From Psilocybe azurescens (taxonomy: Eukaryota > Basidiomycota > Agaricomycetes > Agaricales > Agrocybaceae): a stretch of DNA of 64,000 bases. Each line of letters starts with the position of its first letter. The first letter of the stretch is position 1. The notes below the pieces were generated by a model. That model ran no database searches. It was not told where the DNA came from and saw nothing but the letters and a program-made list of their open reading frames with translations. The position numbers were made by a program, and so were the translations under genes. The stretch covers positions 1 to 64,000 of the forward strand of contig JAJIRX010000828.1 of NCBI GenBank assembly GCA_023853785.1. Direction: 5' to 3'. Below, piece after piece: positions 10,326 through 21,823 of the stretch.

Positions 10326-13300
10326 ATGGCGAAGGATAATCCACAGAGTTCCAAGCAGTCCAAGTTCTCCAGCTGGCTTAGAAAGGGTCGGAGCCGGAGG
10401 CCAAGTACGACACCCATCCAACCAACATCGTCTCCCCCTTTGGCCTCTTCAACAGCGGATTCCCGTGGTGAGACTGCTTTGGGTGAGCTCCCTATCATCT
10501 CCCCGTTCATACTCTAATCTAAACTCAATGTAGAGTCATCTATTGCTACCATTCCAAGTCGTATGCGTCAAATAATCACCTCGCAAACGGCGTACTTACC
10601 CCAATCCTAGGTCATCGCACAGCGGCGTTATCTGACGCACTACCACCAGCTAGTTTTTCAGTCGTTCAAGGTGATTGATTGTCTGAAGTTATCCCTATCG
10701 TCAAACTGATTGTCATCCATAGATGAACCCAAATCTTCAGCCCAGCAAGCCACGACCACGACTACCTCTCTCGATCAATCTCGTGGTGAGAAGACAGTTA
10801 CATATTACGTCGATCGGGTATTAACATTCCATAACCTTCCTCAAGGACTAGTCAGCAACCCCCAGATGACTGTCAGACAGCGCCGAAGACTGCGTCAAGT
10901 ACAAAAGATGTCCTAGGGGTAATAGGAAGATCCATCTTGACACTCACAGTGAAGCTGCCAGAGATCTTAGACGGAAACCCAGTCAAGATGGCTCTTGGAC
11001 TTGTGAAGCTGATCATCGAGATCCAAAAGGTTCGGCGTGGTTCTTCACACTGCCCACTAACTGACTATTGCCTCAGGCCGTGGCAGACAATATGGATGCC
11101 GTCAAACAAAGTCTAACTTCGACGCGCGTTCAGCTGGAGACAGTGGAGAAGGCACTGGGAGATTGGATGCCGAAGACTCCTCAAGAAGGCCAATGGATAG
11201 ACCAGTTCAAATTGTACAGTTTATAGTCTTTCCCAGCGAGAGTAAATTGACAACCATATCATAATTTAGGACCCTTGAAGAAGAATTGCACAAATTGATC
11301 GAGCTGAGCAACGAGTGGCTCGTGAGGAAAGTTGCGGACCATGAGGATGAGAAAACGCGTATCACGGGAATTTTCGAGCGCATCAGAGAGGCTAGAGTGC
11401 AGTTTGAGGTGTGTACCGCCTCTTCCTTTTCGCATCTCCCGTTTTATATCTCTTGTTCATTTAGCTGGTGATCGGGATTAGAGTCTTTAAGACTGTGTAC
11501 GACATGGAGAGGGCACTCAGGGTTCGTATATCGCTTGTTTCGTGCATCTCATGGCTCACGGTTCCGACAGAAACTCTTGTTCAATGGTCTCACACCCTCG
11601 AAGATTGCCGACCACAAATACCACTTAGAGAGCCAAGAAGAGCGGCGCGTACGGCGCGAGGTATGCACGCCAGGAACCCGTGTCCGTATACTGGGCGATA
11701 TCGTTACTTGGGCTAAGAATACCTCACGAGGCAGCCCAAATGTCTACTGGCTCTTTGGTCAAGCTGGGTCGGGAAAGACTACGATTGGCTATAGTGTTGC
11801 TCGTCGCTTCGGAGTTCGCTGGCGATCCCAACGACACCATTATCTTGGGAGGAAATTTCTTCTGCTCGCGACAGTTCGAGGAGAGTCGACTGTCTAAATG
11901 CATCATTCGTACGGTCGTGCATCACCTCGCGCACAAATGCAGGGCATTCGCTGACCAGCTCAGTGACTTCGACACCGTTAATCAGAACGTCCATGCTCAG
12001 CTTGAGGATCTGCTCATTTCACCCTGGCAGGCGTCCAAACCTGCTAGGTGCCACGATCCATCGAAACCACCCCTACATTACCTTATTATCATCGATGCCC
12101 TGGACGAGATTGACGGGACAGGTGGATCCGAGTTTTTACGAGAGCTCCTGGATGTTATCGACAAAAACGAAAACCGGCTACAAGGGCTCAAGTTCTTCGT
12201 CACGAGCCGGCCAGACCCCAACCTTGTCAGACACGTGGATTCTCTCAAGTCGAAGCAACTTTACCGTCTTGAGGAGGTACCCCCGGACGGAAGCGCAGGA
12301 CGACATCAGAACATACCTGACGGCTGAACTCCCGCATTTCGTGGGGGGTGAAGAGATCAAAGGTCTTGTAGAGCTGACGGCCGGATTATTCATCTATGCC
12401 GCCACTGTTGTGAAGTACTTAGAAACACGTGAACAGTCGGAGCAGCAGACTTTCTTGACGACGCTTCTAGCTTCCTCCAACTCGTTTAACCTGCAATCGT
12501 TGTCAAATGAAATGCCTTTCACATTGCTCGATACGTTATATTCTCAAATCCTCAACGAAGCTTTTCGTAATTTCACCCCCGAACAGAACGGATGGAAGAT
12601 CCGGCGCAGCATCTTACACACATTCCTCTGTACTGCTGAGCGGACGTCAACCTCTGTTGTTGCCAACCTTCTCTTCACTTCGGACTACACTGATGTCGCG
12701 GAAAAACTCCTGTCAGACCTCCATGCCGTGCTCTACCGCAAAGATGGCCGAGTCCTGACTTACCACAAATCTTTTTCTGACTTCATATTTGATGAGACTC
12801 GTTCAGGCAACTTTTGGTGTGATCAAGCGAAGCACCATCGACTTCTCGCCGAGTCATGCTTTCGGTCAATGAAGGACGGATTGCGCTTCAACATAGCAAA
12901 TATCTCTTCATCATTTATGCTTGATGTAGACAATCCCAGGCTTGCGGACGCGGTCAAAGAAAACATCCCTCTTGTCTTGAGCTATTCTTGCCGGAACTGG
13001 AGTTACCATCTCTCCCGCAGCCACATCGACGATTCCAGATGGTCTGCATGACTGCATATCAGATTTCCTGCAACTTCGTGCATTATTTTGGATCGAGGCG
13101 ATGAACCTCCTGGGTTTGCATGGCCTCTGCAATCCGATGCTTCGAACAGCATATGACTGGGTTATAAGTTCCGAAGTGAGTTCCATCTTGGTCAAATATC
13201 TCGTGACTGACTTACCGTGCCATTTAGGGCAGCTTTTCATTAGCAGAAAACCTCAGTGAGGCTAGATCTTTTGCGCTATATTTCAGTGGGAGTGGTGCTT

Positions 13301-15388
13301 CGTCGTCGACTCCGCATCTGTACATATCTGCACTGGCAACTTGGCCACGGAACTTGGAACCTTGTCGAGGTTGGAAGACCCACTTTCCAAGGATTCCTGG
13401 TTTCACCAGCGCCTCGCTGGGCGGCACACTGTTGATGACTTTAAACGTGAATAGTCCAGTGAATGCAGTCGCAGTTTCGCCGAATGGAAAACAAATTGTC
13501 TCTGGCTCTCACGACAAATCGGTGCGGGTCTGGGATGTGTCGACGGGCGACGAACTGAAGGTGTTGAAGGGCCATTCAAGTTCGGTCAGATCGGTCGCAT
13601 TTTCGCCAGATGGCAAACAGATTGTCTCTGGCTCGGACGACCAATCGGTGCGGGTCTGGGATGTGTTGGCGGGTGACAAATTGAAGGTGTTGAAAGGCCA
13701 TACAGATTCGGTCACATCGGTCGCATTTTCGCCAGATGGCAAACAGATTGTCTCTGGCTCTGACGACGACTCGGTGCGGGTCTGGGATGTGTCGACGGGT
13801 GACGAATTGAAGGTGTTGAAGGGCCATACAAATTGGGTCACATCGGTCGCATTTTCGCCAGATGGCAAACAGATTGTCTCTGGCTCGGACGACAAATCGG
13901 TGCGGGTCTGGGATGTGTTGACGGGCGACGAATTGAAGGTGTTGAAGGGCCATCAAAATTTGGTCACATCGGTCGCATTTTAGCCAGATGGCAAACAGAT
14001 AGTCTCTGGCTCTTACGACAAATCGGTGCGGGTCTGGGATGTGTTGACAGGCTGACGAATTGAAGGTGTTGAAGGGCCATACAGATTCGGTCACATCGGT
14101 CGCATTTTAGCCAGATGGCAAACAGATTGTCTCTGGCTCTTATGACAAATCGGTGCGGGTCTGGGATGTGTCGACGGGTGATGAATCGAAAGGTGTTGGA
14201 GGGCCATACATATTTGGTCACATCGGTCGCATTTTCGCCGGATGGCAAACAGATTGTCTCTGGCTCTGACGACAAGTTGGTGCGGGTCTGGGATGTGTCG
14301 ACAGGCGATGAATTGAAGGTGTTGGAGGGCCATACATATATGGTCACATCGGTCGCATTTTAGCCGGATGGCAAACAGATTGTCTCTGGCTCTTGTGACA
14401 AATCGGTGCGGGTCTGGGATGTGTTGACGGGCGAATTGAAGGTGTTGAAGGGCCATACAGATTGGGTCAGATCGGTCGCATTTTAGCCAGATGGCAAACA
14501 GATTGTCTCTGGCTCGGACGACCAAATTGGTGCGGGTCTGGGATGTGTCGATGGGTGACAAATTGAAGGTGTTGAAGGGCCATACAGATTCGGTCAGATT
14601 GGTCGCATTTTCTCCAGATGGCAAACAGATTGTCTCTGGCTCAGATGACAAATCGGTGCGGGTCTGGGATGTGTCGACGGGCAACAAATTGAAAGTGTTG
14701 AATGGCCATACAGATCAGGTCGCATCGGTCGCATTTTCGCCAGATGGCAAACAGATTGTCTCTGGATCTTACGACAATTCGGTGCGGGTCTGGGATGTGT
14801 CAACAGGCGATGAATTGAAGGTGTTGAAGGGCCATACAGGTATAGTCAAATCGGTTGCATTTTCGCCAGATGGCAAACAGATTGTCTCTGGCTTGAATGA
14901 CAATTCGGTGCGGGTCTGGGATGTGTTGACGGGCGATGAATTGAAGGTGTTGAAGGGCCATACACGTTTGGTCAGATCGGTCGCATTTTCGCCAGATGGC
15001 AAACAGATTGTCTCTGGCTCTTACAACAAATTGGTGCGGGTCTGGGATGTGTTGATGGGCAACAAATTGAAGGTGTTGAAGGGCCATACAGATTTGGTCA
15101 CATCGGTCGCATTTTCGCCCAGATGGCAAACAGATTGTCTCTGGCTCGAGCGACAATTCTGTGCGGGTTTGGGATTTTGGATCTCTGTACATCCGTGAGA
15201 CAATATCTGAAAAACACACTGGCTGGCTTCTCTCCCCTGATAGCCAATACCGTCTCATGTTTGTGTCCCCCGAATTGCTGCTCCCTGATGCTTCCAACAT
15301 TCTTACTATACCACGCTCTTCTTCTTCCTCTGTTGACTTTGTTCATGCAGCCCTTGGCCCTCAATGGAAGGAATGTTACTGTCTGTAG
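10326..15388 (+). pseudogene. NACHT-WD40 STAND protein (NLR-like), frame-disrupted
   Basis: Fungal NOD-like receptor architecture, of the type used in non-self recognition and programmed cell death. Start MAKDNPQSSKQSK at 10326 is followed by at least five short introns and a helical N-terminal region (VKLPEILDGNPVKMALGLVK; LETVEKALGDWMPKTPQEG). The NACHT ATPase has Walker A GQAGSGKTTI (about 11756-11787), Walker B LIIIDALDEID (about 12081-12113) and a sensor-like FVTSRPDP. A winged-helix/helical region follows, with SFSDFIFDE and NIPLVLSYSCRNW. After LGGTLLMT come 14 WD40 units, and the C-terminus has LLSPDSQYRLMFVSPE and LGPQWKECYCL, stop 15386-15388. Disruptions: one extra base at 11811-11812, at C run 12280-12284 and at 13035-13036; four in-frame TAGs in the WD40 part; and further single-base insertions near 14053, 14189, 14523 and 15118. 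Either a recent pseudogene or partly an assembly problem; the TAGs favour decay. Confidence 0.85.
13519..15160 (+). repeat. 14 tandem 126-bp WD40 units
   Basis: Each unit encodes one 42-residue WD40 blade with core [14 protein letters not shown] and VRVWDV. Nucleotide identity between units is very high, and differences cluster at a few codons: the three or four after GH (for example SSSVRS, TNWVTS, QNLVTS, TGIVKS, TRLVRS) and those after SGS (HDK, DDQ, DDD, YDN, YNK). Fourteen units would make two seven-bladed propellers. One unit lost an in-frame codon near 14430 (GELK in place of GDELK). Confidence 0.9.
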
Positions 15389-15582
15389 CGTCCACTCGTT
15401 TATTATCTCCCTTATACTCCTATCATTGAAATAAAAATCTGATTTCTCCTCCATATAAATTGGTCATGTTAAAATGCTGTGTAATGCATTTTACATGTGA
15501 CTTGAATACCTTCTCTACACTCTGCAGATGTCTATGCCTGTTGTCTTATCCATGATAGCAAACCTTTGGTTCTGTTGCTGCA
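15389..15582. other. 3' flank of the NACHT-WD40 gene
   Basis: Short AT-rich stretch without features, ending at the target duplication CCGT of the LTR. Confidence 0.4.
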
Positions 15583-15586
15583 CCGT

Positions 15587-17510
15587 TGAGATGTTTAGTG
15601 CGGGATGACTTTGTAATTGCCCAATACACAACACCCAATCAATATTTATATTGATCAGTTCGATCTGGGAGGGTAAGCTCGTAAGGCTTATTACAATAAC
15701 TAGTTTAGCAGAGTACAGACTTAGATGATTGCTCTGGGGTGATCACTAGTAGCTAGAGAACACTTTTACAGGCTAGTACACACAAGGCACTTGAATAGTA
15801 AGGGCAATCTCTCTATATGAGGGCAATCACCAATATCAGGGGGATCACTTTTGGGGGCGAGTGTACACGGGACACTTAACAGTTCTCTTTATAAAACCCA
15901 AACTCAAACTTTATCAAACACTATAAGTGATCACCCGTATTAACACATAGTAGATCCTTGGTTCCTATAAGCAACTGGGCACACTAGTCCACAGTCCTTA
16001 GTTTACTATAGGCAACGTCCTGAAAACAGTCAGATTTCTCTGACAGTCGTCCCTAGTTACTATGAGTGATCACTAGCCTTTATAGGGTTCCCACCCGTAC
16101 TTAATAATCCCCAGGGCAGTCTTACTATAGGCAACGTCCTGAACAGTCGGAGTTCTCTGACAGTTGTCCCTAGTTACTATGAGCAATCGCTAGTCGTATA
16201 GGGTTCCAATCCGTACTTAACAATCCCCAGGGCAGTCCACGGATGACTTATAAAAGCCTGCTTATCAAGTCTAATAGACCTGACGTTGAATATCACAATG
16301 GCAATTGATCACGAAACCAGGTAGCGCCCTAATTGCTTAAGGTGAACTGCAGTGTTCGATCTCTTATCACACAAATCACTAGTCCTCAAAGTGTTAACAC
16401 TAGAATTCTTATTCAGAGTAAATTCTGATATCAAATCTGGGGTGTAGATTACTTGGTTCCTATTCTAAGATACAGGGCTGTTTTTATAGGCTAAATAGAT
16501 ACTTTGGCTTGTGATAATTGAAAGAGACTAAGAGAAAAGGAAGGAAATGGACTGTGTGCTGCCTAGCCTTTGCTGCACCAATTATAATAGTGGAAAGTAC
16601 TAGTTAGCCTGGGCTATGGCACTTATTTAAAGATAACATTGTTGTCCATGCGGCAGTGCCTTCTTGGGTAGCAACCACCCGACTTATTTTATCAGATGGC
16701 TCGTGGCTAAGGCATGTTGGGACTAGATTGCTAGGGGTATATTTCCTAGGAAACCCTACCAAGGTTCCCAAGCACAGTTGCTATTGGTTTAGGACCTCCT
16801 GGAACAGCAGGTGCCCTTATCATGAGGAAAGTTACCTCTAGTATTGTGTGGTGATCGCTGGCTGGGCGATTGCTCACTCCACGTTAGCTGCATTGCAAAT
16901 TACAAGTTTTTATAGTTGGATCTAGTAGACCGCCATATGCTGAGTTGTACACAAGATTTCAATTGCCAATACATTTGGTCCGTGGGGCAATCACCCGTGT
17001 GGCGCAGTGATGCCTGATCCCCAAGCGGTTGATCGCCTAATTTAGTGAACAGCCTTTGTGAGGCCTGGACACAGTGATCGCTTTTGCTAATTAATAAGGT
17101 TTTCATCACTTGGCGATTGCTTGGTAAGACACTGGTGGGTGTTACCCCTTGTAAGAGCCAAGGTCATTTCTTAAGAGTTTCTTCTTTGCATGGGACTAAT
17201 AGTATGATCAATGGAGCGGGCGATTGCTTCGCACACTCGGTTAGGGTTGCTTTGATAGCTGTGTAGGAAACTAAAGGTAGTCTTTGATTCGTAGCACTGA
17301 TTAATAGGCCACACTACACCTTAGTTAGTTTGTAAGGTCTATTACTCTTGTTGGCCCACTAGGAAGTAAAGCCTCAAAGCCTAATAGTCTGGCGTATCTC
17401 CTACCCTTCACTAGTATAATGTACTAGTTTATTACAGATAACAATCGCAAAAATAAGGGCCTCTGTATCTCACTACAAATTGTAAGCTCAGAATGGTTTA
17501 CACCCTTTCA
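15587..17510. mobile_element. Solo LTR, 1.92 kb, copy 1
   Basis: Begins TGAGATGTTTAGTGC and ends CACCCTTTCA, so has the TG...CA ends of LTR retroelements. It is flanked by the 4-bp duplication CCGT (15583-15586 and 17511-17514). A second, closely similar copy at 44798-48325 has the same ends and its own duplication ACGG, which fixes both boundaries. No gag or pol reading frame lies inside or near, so it is read as a solo LTR left by recombination; a non-autonomous element without coding capacity is the alternative. At 1.92 kb it is long for a fungal LTR. Transcription orientation cannot be set. Confidence 0.75.
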
Positions 17511-17889
17511 CCGTGATGATTTTTCTCTCCTTAACCAGTTTCCAGCATCAAGTAGACAACCTTTTAACAGTATTATTACTTCACTAATACCAGATTAGAA
17601 TGATGATGTGTACTTTTGAGGGGTAGAGCTGTAGATAGGCACAAAGACAACTGCTCTACAGCATTCGCTACTCGTCGGCATGCGAGGCTCCAGGAGTGGG
17701 TACATGGCGACTGCTGGAGAGACTGGAAAATCAAAAAATAGAATTTTGAGCTATCTAAGGACATTGGCAGTATAATGTAGGGCTACATGCAGCACTTTGG
17801 TCTATATTTTCAATTTTGCAAATATATTGATTTTGACAAATGAAATGAACAGAAAGCATTAAACATAGGGACTTGTAGATGTCATGCAA

Positions 17890-18178
17890 GTGCTTCACGG
17901 CAGGGTCAACAGCTTCGCTGGGGCTGCGCCCCCAGACCCCAGCTTGTCAGCACCCTGCACTTCCTCATTGATAAATAAATAATATTCTCCACTTATATAA
18001 CAGATTGGGGGATGGGCTGTGCCCATCCCTGTTTGTCAGTGCTTCACACTTCCTCTTATTGAAAAAATAAATAATATTGGTACTCATATAACACCTCAGA
18101 GAGGATGAGCACAGCTCATCACCCTGCCTCACAGTCAGCCCAACAGCTTGCTGGGCTTGCACTCTGCACTCCACTATA
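17890..18178. repeat. Hairpin array, Helitron 3' region, copy 2
   Basis: Several units, each with a strong GC hairpin joined by AT-rich ATAAATAATA-like spacers: CTGGGGCTGCGCCCCCAG near 17920, GGGATGGGC-TGT-GCCCATCCC (18009-18029), GATGAGC-ACA-GCTCATC (18104-18120), and AGCCCA/TGGGCT near 18137-18160. Confidence 0.7.
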
Positions 18179-19279
18179 AAGCCACACAGCACCTCTATAG
18201 TCAAATTATATATACTCAAAGTCAAATAACAGTCAACATTTCTGTTCTTATATAAACAGTGAACAAATACACAAATATCTATCCACAGTACTTTTGCCAC
18301 ACTCCTGTTCTAATATCTACATCACTGTCTATGTCCATTCTCAATCAATTACCATTCTACTTTATATCTTATACAATACTCCACTACTCATTGACTATCC
18401 ACTAATCACCTCATATGCACAGCATCTATGGTGCTGTGCTGTTTTAAATTGCATAGCTTACACTATCTATATCACCAAAACTATTCAAACAACAGTTCCA
18501 ACATTCAACTCATTTTTGTTATCACTTGCAACTCATATCTATTAATCCACTCCTACCTCCACCACTCCACCACTCCACCCACTCTAAAGCACTCATCAAT
18601 CTTTGCCTCTGCCATTCTATATCTTGTACAATATTTATACATTACTGGGCTATTTGTTGACTATCCTGTCTTGATATCTACAGCACCTGCAGCACTGTGT
18701 TATTTCAAAATTTTTATCTTATTCTCTTTCTTTTTACAATCAAAATAGCTGCCTCCAGACCCCATTACATTATTTCCACAAATTAATCATATCAATCTAC
18801 AGCCTGTAGTTTATTACAATTTAAAATTCAATTGTCACATCCAGTATATTTACATTTATGTGTGTAAAGCACACTGGAGCTTCATCCTCAAAATAATTAA
18901 TTATCACCTGTACTGCACTGGAGATTGCTTATTTGCAATTGCAAAATCATATCCCACTGCTACCTCTCTATGCACATCTTTATTTAAACATTTTCATTCA
19001 GGAGAAAACATGGCCGCCAACCCATAGTTTATTCCATATTAACATGTCTACTGTCCACAAAAACCCTTGCTTACAAATTTATTCAATGGTACTTTTCTTG
19101 TTTATACAGTTGTTATACAGATGGCAAACAAATACAATATCTGCAGACAGAAATGCCATTAAAATAGTCTTTAATGTGGATTTATTGACCCATTGCCCTT
19201 GGTGCCCTGTGTGTATATTTTTTTGTTTTTAAACCCACCCAGGATATAGCTGATAGACATGTTCAATGTAGGCACAGAA
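18179..19279. other. AT-rich stretch without genes
   Basis: Rich in CATCACTCCACC-like pyrimidine-biased runs. The short open frames lack protein character. Interpreted as the body of the defective Helitron copy. Confidence 0.4.
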
Positions 19280-19494
19280 TGCTTGTTAGGCTGTGGCACC
19301 TATTTTGTTGTTTGCTATCAGCCACTGGTTGTTTGTTCAAAAGGCCCCACTTCATAGGCCCTAAAACACAATGGTCTGCTTTGTCATGATTAAGTAACTT
19401 GACTTACTTGATTTGATTCTCCTTTTTGGGGTCATGAGAAACAGCTGTGTTTTATATTATAGACAAAGCTTTATGACCTGCCGCTATGCGTCGG

Positions 19495-19800
19495 GGGGAT
19501 TTGCTTCACTCACCCCCTGTGCTTCACGGCAGAGTCAACAGCTTACTGGGGCTACGCCCCCAGACCCCCGCTTTGTCAGTGCCCTGCGCCTCCCTCATTG
19601 AAAAATAAATAGTAGCAGTTGCAATTATAATGTCTTAAGGGGGGAATAAGCAAAGCTCATTCCCCCTCCTTATCAGCACTTTGTGCCTCATTATAAAAAT
19701 TTAATAATAGCAGTCACTTATATAATGTTTTTTTTTATGGGGGGGGAATGAGCTTCGCTCATCCCCCTTTTTTATTAGCACTGTGTGCCTCATTAAAAAA
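19495..19800. repeat. Hairpin array, Helitron 3' region, copy 1
   Basis: Three or more hairpin units in the same orientation as the array at 17890-18178: GGGGCTACGCCCC near 19548, GGGGGAATAAGC-AAA-GCTCATTCCCCC near 19641-19668 (one mismatch), and GGGAATGAGC-TTC-GCTCATCCC near 19745-19768. Each is followed by a conserved tail of the type AGCACTNTGTGCCTCATTA and an AT-rich spacer. Confidence 0.7.
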
Positions 19801-19884
19801 TTAATTAATTTTATATAATACAAACACTTTATATATTAAATAAAAATCAGTCACTATGGTCAATAGAAAGAACTTCTGGATATA

Positions 19885-20134
19885 CTATATTTTTGTTATA
19901 CTTAATCCAGAGCTGTCATCCCAAATAGCTTTGATGTTGTGCACAGATGTTACTCATGAAATAGCAACATACAGTTGTCCATGTGCAAAAGGTGAAGAAA
20001 TAAGGTTTAGTCCAACATGTAAAACAGATTGTCCTTGTGCTTTATTGATCGTCATAGCAAATGCCAGTCGCACAGGAAATTGTCATTGGCAAAATTCAAA
20101 TGGAACTTGTGTGTCCGTCGGTGTCAGCCCAATC
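19885..20134 (-). pseudogene. Helitron helicase, detached C-terminal piece
   Basis: Reads [18 protein letters not shown], then [11 protein letters not shown] and VTSVHNIKAIW, which are motifs V and VI of the PIF1-like helicase in Helitron proteins. The main helicase part stops at 22.3 kb; the piece continues it in sense (IGLTPTD) once the 2.1 kb insert is ignored. Two in-frame TGAs (plus coordinates 20083-20085 and 19954-19956) replace conserved Arg codons, the second being the helicase arginine in ISRVTS. Confidence 0.8.
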
Positions 20135-20156
20135 GTGTACTTTACCTCCACCCATA

Positions 20157-20400
20157 TACTCCATGTGGAGTCCACCAACTCCATACAGAAGTGGTGGACT
20201 CCACATGGACTCCATCTGGAACATATCCAAGTGTTCAGGAAGTTATCTTTGATAGGTGGAGTTCAGGTGGACTCCAGATGGACTCCAGATGGACTTCAAG
20301 CAATTCCACTTGAATCCAACTGGAGGCCAGGTGGAGGCCAGGTGGAGTCCAGGTGGAGTCCAGGTGGAGTTCAATTAGAATCCATCTGGACTCCATACCT
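20157..20400. repeat. TGGACTCC-rich subterminal array
   Basis: Irregular direct and inverted copies of TCCATGTGGAGTCC and CAGGTGGAGTCCAGG. The array lies just inside the left end of the TIR element and mirrors the one at 21950-22240. Confidence 0.75.
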
Positions 20401-20799
20401 GGGTAACAATATTCCAGCTTAGGCCATCAGAGAGCAGACTTATTGAATTTCACAAAGTCCAGCTATAGCCAAATTTTAATTGGAATGTATTTTCTTAGAG
20501 TAAATTCATGTAAGAATGTATATATAATATATTAAAAACTATATACTACATTATTATCTACAATATTATCTACTAGCAAAGTTCATCACCACTGAAACAT
20601 AAAAAAGAAATATATAAAAATATATAAAACAAAAGAAATAAAAGAAAAACATACAAAACAGACAAAAAAGGAGGCGAGAGGGTACATAGTTGGTTCAAAT
20701 AAATATAGAAGCACATGAACATGAAAAAAAAAAGAGAAAACGAGATAAAAAAAGAAAAAAAGAAGAAAAAAGGGGGCAAGAGGATGGCTGTGTTGCTCG

Positions 20800-21300
20800 T
20801 AGCCCTGCTGTATGCATTGTTGTCATTGTGGTGGCTGTCGTACACGCTGTGGTAGCCTTCGTACACGTTGTGGTGGCCGTCGTATGCGTCTGGCGTGTCC
20901 GTACGTTGTGCTGTCATGTCCACTGCGTCTGCCATACACGTTGTCGTCGCCATTGTGGCTGTCGTACACGCCGTCGTCATCGTTGTACATGTCGCTGTTG
21001 TCGCCGTGGCTGTCGTACACATTGTCGTTGTCGTTGTTGTGGCTGTCGTACATGTTGTTGTTGTCGTGGCCATTGTACACGCCGTTGTCATTGTCGTGGC
21101 CGTCGTACATGTCGTCGTTGTCATTGTCATGGCCGCCGATGCGTTATGGTCATTGTCGTGGCCATCGCATACATCGTGGTCGTGGTCGCCGTGGCCATTG
21201 TCGCCGTTGTCGCCGGCCGTTGTATGTGTTGTCGTCATGGTCTGCGTATGTGTTGGTGTTGTCGTCCGTGACGCCGTCCTGCGTGCTGTCGTACCCATCG
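20800..21300. repeat. GTCGTA-type low-complexity block
   Basis: Degenerate three-base periodic DNA (GTC, GTA, GTT, CAC, GTG). Nearly all frames are open on both strands, which explains the long spurious proteins of Thr, Asp/His or Val/Cys. A related block sits at the same place in the element starting at 58709. Confidence 0.7.
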
Positions 21301-21823
21301 TTGTAATGCACCGTACGTACCTGTTGTTGTTGTTGTCATTGGCCTACACGAAAAAGAGGGGGGGGAGTGGTTAATGGCGGCGGCATGCGGAATTTGCGAC
21401 TTACCTGGGGTCGCGACCTCGCTCCTCATTCGCATCGCATCGCCTCGTTCCCCCTTGTTCCGCGATTCGCCGCCTTGTTCCTCGTTCTCCACCTGCCTCG
21501 TTCTGTCTCATTCCATACTCGCCTCCCTTCGTTCGCTGGGGTGTCCGCTTTGTTCTTCGTCGGTCTCGGTTCGTTGCGATGCGATGCGTGGTCGGGTTGG
21601 GTTGGCATGGGCCTGGCTCCGACCGATGACGGCAGGTGGGGGCACGCACAACGGCGGCAGCGGGGTGGTGGTGGTCGGAGGAAGAGGTGGGGTGGTGGAA
21701 ATAATAAACAGACCGACGTGGCATCAATAAGTCACATACATGACGTTATTTGTCACTTGCCAAGTAATGCCGAGTAAATAGCCGTATTGGTATGTAGGCC
21801 ATCAAAATTTGATGAATTACAAA

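Larger units (their letters stand above)
17890..19463 (-). mobile_element. Defective Helitron-like copy, no transposase
   Basis: The minus-strand 5' end at 19463 reads TCTATAATATAA, the same start as the large Helitron at 27852, and the following 180 bases match its 5' region, including AAGTAACTTGACTTAC on the plus strand. The 3' side (17890-18180) has the same hairpin array and the same GTGCTTCACGGCAG plus-strand end block as the larger copy (19519-19532). The middle is AT-rich and codes for nothing recognisable. Read as an internally deleted, non-autonomous Helitron. Confidence 0.5.

Noticed and set aside
13519..15160. Regular direct repeats resembling a CRISPR array
   Set aside because: The 126-bp unit is a coding WD40 blade without unique spacers, and the genome is eukaryotic.
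20573..21306. Several long overlapping open frames on both strands, giving Thr-rich, Asp/His-rich or Val/Cys-rich proteins
   Set aside because: They come from three-base-periodic low-complexity DNA without stops in any frame. The related block at 59450-60104 gives different proteins, so the frames are not conserved.
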